Below are positions 1-12,900 of a stretch of DNA of 64,000 bases, piece after piece. The notes under the pieces are model-generated. The model had not been told where the DNA came from and ran no database searches. It worked only from the letters and a program-made list of their open reading frames with translations. The position numbers were made by a program, and so were the translations under genes. The stretch spans positions 109,601,793 to 109,665,792 of the forward strand of contig OZ024929.1 in the NCBI GenBank assembly GCA_964017235.1. Direction: 5' to 3'. The DNA is from Sabellastarte sp. h YS-2021. Lineage: Eukaryota; Annelida; Polychaeta; Sabellida; Sabellidae. How positions within the stretch are numbered: the stretch's first letter is position 1; every line of letters begins with the position of its first letter.

Positions 1-701
1 AGTGGTAGTACCAGTCGAATAATGGATAAATACAGGTAGGTGCACGCTTGCACGCTTCAAAACTTCATAGATCTTCGTCTGTAAATGGACGATAATAAAA
101 GAAAATACGTGTTGCTCCCATATCGACCAAAAATATAATGAAGATCTCTCGACAATTGCCTGTCGACAATGAGTACGGCGCATGCGCGGACATGCGCAGA
201 CAAGGGGTCACCTGCCGACAAGAAAATTCTTTTAAAAAAATACTTGTCGGTCGATACGTTTTGCTCCACAAAACCAAACCAAGCACTTGTGAGGATAAGG
301 TAAGGCTATTTTACGCAATAAAAATACATTTTGACAACGATAAATTTAAAAACAACAACACATTTCAAACAGAATTTCATAGATTGGATGGTAAAGTAAC
401 ATTAACAAAAAACTTCCAACTGATCATGTTGATCCGGGATATAACAGCATACAAAAGAGTAATGCAATCCTTTTGAACCTATGTATACCAATTTATAGAG
501 GACTGTTTAAATCCCTTTGGATAAGAGTGTGACAGCTTACAGAGGAAGGGTACTTCTCTGTGGTTAAAGACCCATGTTTGTCCAACACCTGTGATGTTAC
601 AAGATTAATGATGCCTTGTGTGCCTTACACTGCTGGATCAGAGATTAATCATTATAACTACATTACTTTGTGTCCTTTTGAAGCACAGTGTGATAACTTA
701 C
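1..701. other. Intron 13 of NCAPD2, no further feature recognised
   Basis: AT-rich sequence with only chance open frames. No convincing exon, repeat family or RNA gene was seen. Confidence 0.5.
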
Positions 702-910
702 AGAAGAAAATTATTTTGAGTCCTTCAAGCAGCTTGTCATGCTTTGCCTTTATCAGATCCTCCTGGTCTGTATACTCGTTATCCAGGTTGTCTGTGAAGC
801 CAGCTTTGAAGAAAGCATTGTCAGGCCATGCCTCTACTGCAGCCACATACTGCAACACAGCACTGGCATACTCACCAGTCTTCAGGCAGGAAAGCACACT
901 GTCCTTAACT
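702..910 (-). CDS. NCAPD2: NCAPD2 coding exon 13, last exon visible in the window
   Basis: Residues 513-582, with VKDSVLSCLKTGEYASAVLQ and a helical DQEDLIKAKHDKLLEGLKI. The exon ends at TTCT|gtaagt. One base is left over, so at least one more exon must lie left of 702; none was recognised in positions 1-701. Confidence 0.85.
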
Positions 911-3900
911 CTGTACAAAGAAAACAGCACAGTGAGTGAAGTCAGTGTACAAGTATGTTGCATCTGGTATCAATGGGGCACAGCATTAGCAGAAATACTT
1001 ACACAGCTATAATTAAGATTTGTATAATCTCAAAAAAAAAAAAAATTTTTTACAATAACAGTGCTAACTTGGTTCAATTTTGGAATCTTGATTTCTTTAT
1101 TTGAGTTTTAATGTTGCTTTCAATTAGGGTCAGTAGCAGATTTTTCATTTCGGTATCCACCCCGGGGTGAAACCGTACCAATTCCGGGATTCTGAAAAAA
1201 ATTGCATTCTAGCATATCTCCAATCGAATAGGCCCATTACAGGAAGTAAAATTTGCGAAAACAAAACATTGCAGTTCTTCCGAAAGAAATCGCCATAAAA
1301 GTGATAAAATATACAAAAATATTAGGTAAAAGTTTATACGGCAACTTCTTTTCAGATTTGAGTTTTGTTTTTTATATTTTACGCTTTCTCACATTATTAT
1401 GTACTGACATTCGAAATACCCGCTATAAAGTGTCGTCACTGTATGAAAGTGAATTGGTCTTGATACCGAGATACCGGTGTTGCCGACCCTGCCCTACTTT
1501 CAACACTGTATAAGTCATATCATGATGGGTAGTTTTATGGGCACAGGTAACCAGTACACACAGTTGGTCAAGTTTCTTTACTGTACACTGCTGACCATCG
1601 GTAAGCAACTACCAACTTTCCCCATAGGATTGGGGGTTTGAACTGCAGACCTCAGAGGTGGGAGGCGAGTGTGTTACAACTACGCCACTGTGATCGCCTT
1701 TTAGCATCTTAATCTTAAGGTATGTAATGTTACTATTAAATTTTAGTGAAATTTTGTTTCAGCACTTTCTCAACTTTATAAACTTCCAAACTGAAATTAT
1801 AAAGCCAAACTGACACACAATCCACAACAATATGGTTTCAGAAAAGCTTAGACGACACATCAATGTAAAGTAACTTTGATTCATTAGCCACAACTTTAAG
1901 CAACTCCAATAAAATCCCCATTACCCATACACTAAAGATATCAGGTTCAATTGCAATTGAGGTGTCACTGTACTATAAAGCAAGTACTTGTACTTACCCA
2001 TCAGGAGTCTCAGTGTCAGGGATGGCCTCCCTCTCATTTGTCTCATCTACTGAACTGTTCAGCTCTTGCTGTACCGCTTTCCTTACATCACTGCTGATTT
2101 TCAGCCACTCCTCTTCAGCAGACTTCCCTGCCAAGTCTGAGATATACCAGAGAAAACTAGTATATTTTAACGAAACAAACTCCAGGGTACTGGGGGACAG
2201 AAGGGAACTTATTGACCATAAATGAACAAGATGGCCCTTCCTTTCAATATGAAACACCCACCCTTGTTTTCTTTAGAAATGGCACATGATCCAAGTCTGC
2301 CTTCCGAAAAAAATTTTCAGCTGCATCTGAATAATGGTTCCGAGTATTTATGAGCCATGAATATGAAATACTAAAAAAATCTGGAACATAGTATATTTTA
2401 GTTCAAGCTTTCAGCACCTTGATGTGAGTACCTAGCATGATACATTTGCTTTTCGTTATTAAATTTCAAAAATAATGAAACACATATTATACAGCAGAAA
2501 CCCAATTGGCCAAACATTCATTATTTTAATTTTTTAATATATCCTGCTGTTTTAATAAACTTAAAATCCCCTTTTTGTTTCATTAACTTTTTATTATCCA
2601 GGCAAAACCTCGGTCTGCCAGTATGTTTGCAGAGTGGAGGTTGTTCTGCAATTCTTAAACCTTTGACCTTACCATCAGCAGTTTCTTGCTGTTTTTCTGG
2701 CATCATACCATCCAGCTTTTCCTTCTCTTTCTCATAATTTTCTCTCAGCTCTTCCACAGCAAGCTACATAACATACAAAAATACTACACTTGAAGACATT
2801 GGAACAACATTAAGCTGAATCTATATATTAATTTTGCTGATGATTTATTTCATTCCTAAACAACTTCGTTCATAAGTGCATTTTAGTTGCTTGCCGTTGG
2901 TCAGCAGTTTACAGTACAGAACCTTGACCAATTGTATGTACTGGTTTCCTCTGCCCTTCTAACTACCCGTCGTGATATGACCTGTACAGTGTTGAAAGCG
3001 ATGTAAAACCCCAAATAAATCTAAACAAGGGTGACGTGGTTAGCTTTCACCCAACCACAGAGTCGAATCTTAGGACAGCACTGGGTGTTGAAATCTGTAA
3101 ACTCTGTATTATCGCCCGCATTTAGAAACCGCTTCCAGGGAAGTTTTCAGATTTGTGTCGCGAGATGGGAATTTGTTTACAAATATAAAGGGTCTGTAGA
3201 TGCGCAGTTTTACAAAGCTGGTTTAAGATGAAAACCACCAGCATATTTCCTGTCCACGGACTTGCCTCATTAATATTAATGAGCAAATATGCGCAGTCAC
3301 GGCAGTTCTTTGTGGGGGTTTCGTAACAATATTTTACAAGGCTGGTTTAAGATGAAAACTACCAGCATATTTCCTGTTCACGGACTTGCCTCATTAATAT
3401 TAATGAGCAAATATGCGCAGTCACGGCAGTTCTTTGTGGGGTTTCGTGACAATATTTTACAAGGCTGGTTTAAGATGAAAACTACCAGCATATTTCCTGT
3501 TCACGGACTTGCCTCATTAATATTAATGAGCAAATATACGCAGTCACGGCAGTTCTTTGTGGGGTTTCGTGACAATATTATACAAGGCTGGTTTAAGATG
3601 AAAACTACCAGCATATTTCCTGTTTACGGACTTGCAGTTTGTAAGTTGATTTTGAAATGAGAAGACATATTTCAATTATGAAGCGTGGATATATACGTAG
3701 TACTGTATATGGATATTTTACAGAAGCAAATTGTAAGTATTTAAATAAAATATTCGTGTGTTGTTTCTTCAATATTACGAATAGCCACAATGAGCGAAAA
3801 TAGGGAACCATAGATTATGCTGTTTTTTATGACGTGATAACTTCTAGGACATGCAGAAGCGCCTTCGAGTGGTTGAATGTAAAACTACGGAGTTTGAATA

Positions 3901-6900
3901 TTTTCATTGTCGCTGCCAGAGGTTTCCTCGATTTTGATTGGCTAAACGAAAAATGTATAATACTACCGTGACGTCACTTCATTCATTAATTTCTTTGCGG
4001 TTTATTTGTTTGACAAATGGGTAGATGCCCAGACAACAATTTTACATTAACAGTGACTGCGTAATAAACCAGCAGACAAATAAATTAATTGAAGATTCAC
4101 GTCTAGAAACCAGCAGACGAAACCGTTAAAAAAGACTCGTTCGAGTAGACCACTACAATGGGTAACACAATAGTTTCTAGGACATACGGGACCTTATAGA
4201 AAGCCAGACGTAGTGCCAGACATGCTTTTTACTTCATAAAATATAACTTAATAAAAGCTCTAAAAATCTTCAAAATGGCAGAGTGTATAATATACACCTT
4301 AATGTACAGATATGCGAAGAAATATTATGCAGAATTTGATATTTAAGGGCTTAAACGGCCAATTTAAAATCGAGGCCGCAACTCAGTACATAACTCGAAT
4401 CAAAGATTCGACTAATAAGTGCATTTTAACTGATTTTCTTTTTTATTAAGTTTTTAAAAAAAATTTGCAGGATTTACCTAAATATCAATCTGGTACAGAC
4501 TCTTTCACTGTAATATCGCTGCAAAAGATAAACAATGGATATATAATATTATCTATGCCTTACTTTTGCTGCAAATGGGTTGTTTCTGAGCAAAGCAGTG
4601 ATGAGCTGTATGGCATATTTGCGAACTTGGCTAGATTTGTCTTGCAGCCTTCCTATCACCAGGTCCAGCAGGCCATGTTGTCGTGGTAATGGCAGAGCAC
4701 GGGCATTCACCACCTGTAACCAGAGCTGTAATGCCTTGCTACGCACAAAGGCGTGCACATCATGCAGGTGGTCCTATTATACAGGAAGACATAAGAAATG
4801 TAAAGGCAGAATTGTAAGGCTGAAACACAAATAACAAATATGCGTTATTTGTTTGGCAGTTATTAAAATATCATTGAAGAGAAATAAATATTTGATAGAT
4901 TTATTTATCCGTAAAATTCATATATGCAAGGTACAATTATCAATAAACAAATAGGTTCCCTAAATTTCAGTGTCCTTGCTTTATCTTTTAAAAGCTATTT
5001 ATATAGAAAAAAAAACTTCTTTTAACTATTAGAAAAAACATACATAACACTCCAAATGAAATTAAAGCTAATTGAACACTATAAGGGAGCTATACATAAT
5101 AAATTCTGTACTATGTACCTCCAGTTTGTCAAGAAATTGATCCCTGGTCTTCTTTTCCTTGTCATCCAAGTCATCTTTACTGAGAACCTGCACAAGCATC
5201 TCAGCAAGAACCCCCAGCACACTGTTCCTCATGGTGTATGACTGGAAGTGTAGACAACATTAACATACTCAGAAAAGCAGTGACAAGTAAAAAACCTAAT
5301 TCAGTGAAACCCTAGCACATGATTCCATGTATGAGAGGGACTATACAGAAAAGAAAATAAAAACACACAAGAGTTAATGCATGCAGTAAATTCAGAGCTC
5401 AATAATATACTTGCACAGATATTAGCAGCTTTGAAACACACTCTCATCCAGAAAACTCAGCAAAAAAAAAAAAAGCAAAACAACTTAATCAAGACTGAGG
5501 GATTGAGACAAATGCAGAATACATGAAAAATTGTTTGGATAAAATATCACTCAAATACATTTCAGTTACAAAACACTTTTAACATCGGCATTGTTCAAAA
5601 ACAAAATCCAACAGGAAGCTACTAAAAGTGTTACAAAATTGTCACAACATTTTCATTAAGTTCCAGTTACAACTCAAGATCAAATCCTGGCTCTTTATAT
5701 TCTTATGAATACTAATGCATGGATGCATATTAATGTACTATGCAACCCTGATATACATAATGTACCATACAACCCTGATGTGTATTAATTAGGGCTGCGA
5801 ATGGTTACTTGAGCCTCGACAGACAAGTCAATCTTTGCTAGGTTACTCGCCAGGTTTTGTATTATCGCCCGCGTAATGAAATGTTTGTCTAAAACATGCC
5901 ACATTTTACTTGAATTTGGGCCAGCTGTCTGAGGGAGAATAGTCGGGGCAGTTTTTTAGCACCCGTCCCAGTCCTAATATTAATGTACCGCACAAAACTG
6001 ATGTATGTTAATGTACCACACAAACCTAATGTACATTAATGTACCATACCACCCTAATGTATATTAATGTACCATACCACCCTAATGTATATTAATGTAC
6101 CATACCACCCTAATGTATATTAATGTACCATACCACCCTGATGTATATTGATGTACCATACCACCCTGATGTATATTGATGTACCATACCACCCTAATGT
6201 ATATTAATGTACCATACCACCCTAATGTATATTAATGTACCATACCACCCTGATGTATATTAATGTACCATACCACCCTGATGTATATTGATGTACCATA
6301 CCACCCTGATGTGTACCATACCACCCTGATGTATATTAATGTACCATACAACCCTGATGTATATTAATGTACCATACCACCCAAACATATTACCTCTCCA
6401 TCCAGCAGCCCCATAATAACACTGATGGAAGGTAACATCACTGCAGGGATCTTCTCTGCCAGTTCAACAAGAAAGGCTGCGTAAGCTCTGGTACCTGATG
6501 TGTCACGAGACAAGTCCTTAGCGTCCATTCGCCCTATTTCTCTGAGAATGAGAAACAAAAAGACTGAGCTACAGTAGAAGTTTCAGTAAAAAATAAAAAT
6601 ATAATTAGCGGTTCATATGATCAGCAGAATCATATTTATTATAAGCTATATATGTATTCTTATTATCATGTATTCATTTATTCTTTTTTATACTGGACTG
6701 TACACATTCTACATTATAGAATCAAAAATAGTTATAATAAATAGAATTTCACCTCATAATTTCTCCTGTGATAGATTTTACTCCAAACTCCTTGGCAAAT
6801 GTTTCAACGGCAGTTGCAAGAGGACTAGCCAAGTGTTCAAAGTGTTGTAACAGCTGTATTATCTTCAAACTGCAACCTTTATAGCAAAACAAATAAAATT

Positions 6901-9900
6901 AAATGGAATAATAGTAATTAAAGACTAGAAATAGGAAGCACTGTAAAAAGAGTAATAAACTAGAAATAGGACGCCCTGTTGATAGTAGCTGCGACATATG
7001 AATAGAAACAGGATAGCATAGAAGAACACACATTATCATGTGTAATGTCCACCCTATCAACCTTTTACAAAAATTGTACAGTAATCTTACAAGGCCCTGT
7101 TTCATCTGTAAAATATATCAATGATGCTTAAATATTTATTAGTATACATGTAAATTATTTCAGCTTCATGCCTTTTTGCATTGGTTGGGTAGAAAATTTT
7201 GACGAAATCGCTCTATTTTGCATGGTTAAGGAGATAGAAGCGAATTTCCGTTTTTCAATTTTTGGCAAAAATTCAAAATGGCTGCCATATGTGGGAAGAG
7301 GAATATTTTTTGAAAACTGCCAAGGGTACACTGGTCAGATACCCTGTGGGTTCATTGAAATCGCTCTATCTTGCACGGTTAAGGAGACAGAAGCAAACTT
7401 GCGTTTTTTCATTTTAGGCAAAAACTGAAAAATTCAAAATGGCCGCCATTTTTGGGGAGAGTAAAATATTTTGAAAATTGCCAATAGTACATTGATTAGA
7501 TACCCTGTGGGTTGAAAATTTCTACGAAACAAGATGACTGCCAAAAGTGGCGAAAATTGAAATGTTTCAAATTCACATAGAATACTCCTCTACTACCATA
7601 TGGGTTAAAAATTCAGTCGAAATCGCTCTATCTCTTACGGTTTCCGAGATATTAACATTTTTGGGTTTTCCGCAAAAATCCAAGATGGCCGCCAAAAGTG
7701 GCGAAAAAATAGAAATTTTTCAATTTTGTATAGGATACTTTGCTATCACCCTACGGGTCAAAAATTCTGTTAAAATCACTCTATCTCTTGCGGTTTCTGA
7801 GATATTAACATTTTCAGTTTTCCGCAAAAATCCAAGATGGCCACCAAAAGTGGCGAAATTGAAATTTTTCAATTTCACATAGAATACTCTTTCCATACCC
7901 TGTGGGTCAAAAATTCTGTCGAAATCGCTCTATCTCTTACAGTTTCCGAGATATTAACATTTTTTGTTTTTCCGCAAAAATTCAAGATGGCCGCAAAAGT
8001 GGCGAAAATTGAAATTTTTCAATTGCACATAGAATACTCTACCACTACCATGCGAGTCAAAATTTCTGTGGAAATGGCTCTATCTCTTACGGTTTCCGAG
8101 ATATTAACATTTTTTGTTTTTCTGCAAAAATTCAAGATGGCCGCCAAAAGTGGCGAAAATTGAAATTTTTCAATTTTGTATAGAATACTTTTCTACCACC
8201 CTGTGGGTCAAAAATTCTGTCGAAATCGCTCTATCTCTTACGGTTTCTGAGATATTAGCAAATTACTAAAAAGTAGTACTGAAAATACACAATGAAGTAC
8301 CTAAATGGCTATTACTCATGTACTGACAAAGCTATCAGTCCCAAATGCAATACCAAGCGAGCTATGGACATAACAATCTTGTATTCAAAATTGTAGTAAA
8401 ATATCTTTAATTATTTTGGCTTAAATGCACGGAAACCAATGGGTACTGAAAATAGCTGTACTTAAGTATTACTCAGTAAGCAAAAGAGGTACAACAGCCA
8501 AAAGCAATCCCAAGCAAGCTACTGACCCAATAAGCCTGCATACCAAATTTGGTGACAATAGCTCTAATACTTTTCCTTTAAATGAGCGGAAACCATGCGT
8601 GACGCCGGACATCGGACGCCGGACATCGGACGGCAGAAAAAGCAAAAATAATATGTCCACCCCCCTTTAATTAAGTGCACACCACAAACTTGTTGGTATA
8701 GCCTGTTGCAAATTCACTGAATCACTCTTATGCAAGGCCACAAATAAAAATACTTGCATATAATGACAGATAATCTAACATTTAAAGAACTTCTTAAAGT
8801 CTTCTCTGCAATAATAAAAATATACTTTACCATTACATCAAATTATGAAAATGCAGATAACATGGTTCCCACTCCCTTTTCCAATTTAAATTCCCTGTGT
8901 TTTCCCTGTGAAGTTTATATTTTTCTCTGTGGATTTTATAAATAAAATAACACAATCAAGCCAAAACATCAAATGTGACCTGTGAGTCGCGACCCGCGGC
9001 GCATGAATGCAAATGGCTGTTACTCTTCAAAATCATTCTGAAGTTTTCAAATTCCCTGTGTTTTCCCTGTGTTTTTCCAAAATTTTCAAATTCCCTGTGT
9101 TTTCCCTGTCTGGAATTACTTTTCACAATTTTCCCTGTTTTCCCTGTGCAGTGGGAACCCTGGATAACTTTCTAAATTTAACTGAAACATGCTTTAAACA
9201 TATGTTGTTGTTTTTTATAATTACACACCAGCTGTTAATATCAAGTTTTCTACAGAGACATTAAAAATCAATTTATTTGATCATATTTTAAACTTCTTTT
9301 ACCATTTAATAGTAGTAAGTTCACATTTATTGTTAGTTGACCTAGTAAATTTGAAGAGATTGAGAAAGATCATGTCTGATGTTGGTATACAGAGGGCAAC
9401 TGATGAAACTCGGTCAGGATCTTCATTTGGAAAACTAGAGGCAAGGCCCACATTTGGAAAACTAGAGGCAAGGCCCACATTTGGAAAACTAGAGGCAAGG
9501 CCCACATTTGGAAAACTAGAGGCAAGGCCCACATTTGGAAAACTAGAGGCAAGGCCCACATTTGGAAAACTAGAGGCAAGGCCCACATTTGGAAAACTAG
9601 AGGCAAGGCCCACATTTGGAAAACTAGAGGCAAGGCCCACATTTGGAAAACTAGAGGCAAGGCCCACATTTGGAAAACTAGAGGCAAGGCCCACATTTGG
9701 AAAACTAGAGGCAAGGCTCACATTCTCTCACAAACACTATTTTTTAAATGAAAGTTCACATTACTGCATTAAATTTTAATTTTCTGTTTCATACCTAGGC
9801 CATGGTTGTACTTCTTGACCATGGTTCCCAAAAGTTGTATGACCACATCACGTGTGTTTTTGTTCTTACTAACACTAGGGTTCTCCAGAAGCTTGTAGCA

Positions 9901-12900
9901 ACAGTTGCTGATCAAACTACAAATATAAAAGGAATAATTAGAGCAGCAAGACAAGTGGTTATTTAAATACAAGTATTTTTTACCACACATGTATATTTTA
10001 GTTATCACTTTTGTCATTATGTAAAGTGGAAATAAATTTGAGGTTATTAAAAAAAAATCAGAAATTGATTCATTTTATCTTTGGTGCTCTGGGTTGGGTT
10101 AACCCTTATCAAAGATCCACTTTACCAGCAACTTATTTCATTGCATTGTGATATTAATGCTAAACACATGTCATGCAAACTAATAGTGTTGAGACTCCCC
10201 TCCAACTTTCAGGGTCGATTATTTGTCCATTTTTCCGACCGACGATCAATCCCCAATCCATTATTTTACTCCATTGTTGGTCATTAATTAAGAAACACTT
10301 TCCGGGATAAAGTATAGGTTAATCCGGTAAGAATTAAGGCTGTGACGGGTGGTTAAAATCCATCCCGGTACCCGAGCTACGCAAATTTGTCTCGCAGTTC
10401 GGTATTCGCGTGTTTTAGTATGTACGTTTTTTCCTCTCCATAATAAACAAAACGGTGGTTTCCGGAAACGATGTCTTAGCATTAAAATAGTGGTGAAAGG
10501 TAATCAAAACTTATTATATTGTTATAAAATGAGGAGTATTATATAAAATTTCCCAATATACAAAGAATTCTGCCATTTTGCAGTGTTGTCATTCTTTGTC
10601 GTCCTAAAAAACGTGATAAAGTGGGCGACAATATAATATATTATAGTAGTTAACGACGATCGGGGGGACCGGAAAGCACTCGAGATCTTCCCAAATCGAC
10701 TCCACTCGCGAATACCGACCAACCGGTCGCAGCCTTAGTAAGAATAACTGTGTTCCGACATTTACAATCTACCAAAAGTACCCACTTCTTGTAAATATGG
10801 CGGTAGACATAAACAAACTGGAAAGTCATGACAAGTCTGTTAATTTATTAAGTAAAAATGTGTAAAATATATGAAAAATATGTGGATATTGACATACATT
10901 AGGAAAGGTAAGATTTAAGCTGAATAATCGATCATTAGAAAACGTTAATGACCGACTGCGATTGTACACTGTCACCGACGATTAATCGAGCACACGTCTA
11001 ATCATCCACCCACTACAAACTACACAATCTTATTTTGTATTGTATGCCATTTAAAATGTAAATACTTTGCGCTGTCATTTGCATCAAATGGTTCAAAACA
11101 TTCTTGCTACATATTTCTTAACAAAGTATGTTCTTCGTGGTAACAGACGAAGAAGATTACACTAAAGACCCTGTTAAGAAAAGTGAGAAGACTAAAACCC
11201 ACTTGACATATTCCTCCTCCACCACTGGTGGGTCCCAGAGCCTGTTTACATTGAGCTGCAGTATCTGTAAGAAAGCTCTCACTGCCCGCTCCCTCTCCAT
11301 TTCCCAGTCTATGTGACCCATCTCTGCAGACACCTTCTGTGTTTTCTTCTTACCCTGTTGAAAACAAATGAAGGATTTGTTGGTACTGGGATTAAGTGTT
11401 ACAATCACCTGTAATATGACACACACTCATAATGCTGTCCAATTTTGTCAGATAAGAAGGCTAAAAGGGGTTTTGATCTACTAGCGCAAGTCGCAAAGCC
11501 ATCAGACAGAGAAATGAGCAGTGCACTGAAGCGGTCACCCATCCCAGTACTAACGTAGCCCATTGCTGCCTAACTTCAGTGACGAGGCAGCCATTCATCA
11601 CACTACCCCACAATTCAACAAAGTCCGGAAACAAAAACAAAAAGTGATCTCTAGAAGTGCGAGCCTCATTAGAGCTCGCGCTTAAAAACAAAGGGTTTCC
11701 TGATAAGAATGACTTAAGACAATACCGGACTACACATCTTTCACACAGAAAAAAGTGTATATGCTATTTCAATAAGGCTGTTCAAAAATCTCTATCTTTA
11801 ATAATTGATCATTTCCCAAATAAGCTGCCCTATTTAAGCCAACACCCTCCAAGATTTTTTTTTTAAATATATAAAATTTTGCAAAATTAAAAGTTGGAAT
11901 GCAAGCATGTGATGCCAATACAGTGTTCGAAACTGCGCGGGCCCAGTGGCCAGGAACTACCATTAACCAAGTTCTGCTCCGGGCCATCTTTTTTTGGAAA
12001 TGCGTAGCCTGGCTGAATTTCTGCTTTCTGATGGTAACGTTTCGAGTGCAAACACGCTAGTACGTGGGATGTCTTCGTTTTTTAAAGATTTGGAAATAAA
12101 GAGATTTAAATTTTAATTTTATTGGGCTATTTAAATTTCATACGGGCCATGAAAAATGAAAAGTTAATGGCCCTGCTGGCCATCTGGCTTTCGTTAGGTG
12201 GTTCATACACTGTGCCAATAACATAAAATCAATGCAGCTTACCCGTCCACCCCCTACAGCTGTGGCCGTTGGCTTTGTGACTTCTCCCTCGTAGATGTCT
12301 ATGAACTGACAGATGAGGTAGCAGTTCATCTTGAGTGTGTTCAGGTGATTGGCTCTTAGTTGTGGGTCCATGTCACCTTCCAAGTATTCCACCAGATGAT
12401 TGGCATGTAATGGGATAGCTGAATAGGAAGAAAGGGTAAATATAACCACAATTCAACAGCTTTTAAATCTCTTAACATCGTGTTGAGGTAAAGTTTACAT
12501 TCAAGTATAAATATCACAACTACATGAGAAATTTACAGAAGAAAGCTAGCCTCAATAGGTGAGAAGGAAGCCCATGGGTATAACCGTCTTTACATGTATT
12601 CAAGTATTTCTGTCTTTAAGTGCATTCAAGTATATCTCTCTTTAAGTGTATTCAAGTCTTTAAGTGTATTCAAGCATTTCTGTCTTTAAGTGTTTTCAAG
12701 TATTTCTGTCTTTAATTGTATTCAGATATTTCTGTATTCAGCTTCATCTGTTGAAAGCATTACAATTTTTACCTTTCAGTAAAACATCCCATGTGTCTTC
12801 TTTAAGTCCTGGTTCAACCTCATGAAAGTGTCTGAAATGAACATAAAATCATGTTTCTCAAACTGATTTTTAATATTTATTTAGTTAGGTCAAATTTTAC

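Noticed and set aside
3289..3660. 123-codon repeat ORF
   Set aside because: A 123-bp tandem repeat keeps the frame open; no start context, no family, intronic.
7168..8163. Several overlapping open frames with repeated peptides such as VENFDEIALS and KNSVEIALSLTVSEIL
   Set aside because: They follow the ~150-bp tandem units on the plus strand, lie in an NCAPD2 intron, and change frame from unit to unit; artefacts of stop-poor repeats.
9299..9779. Repeat proteins FGKLEARPT (plus) and ASSFPNVGL (minus)
   Set aside because: Both are translations of one intronic 27-bp VNTR; open on both strands only because 27 is a multiple of three.
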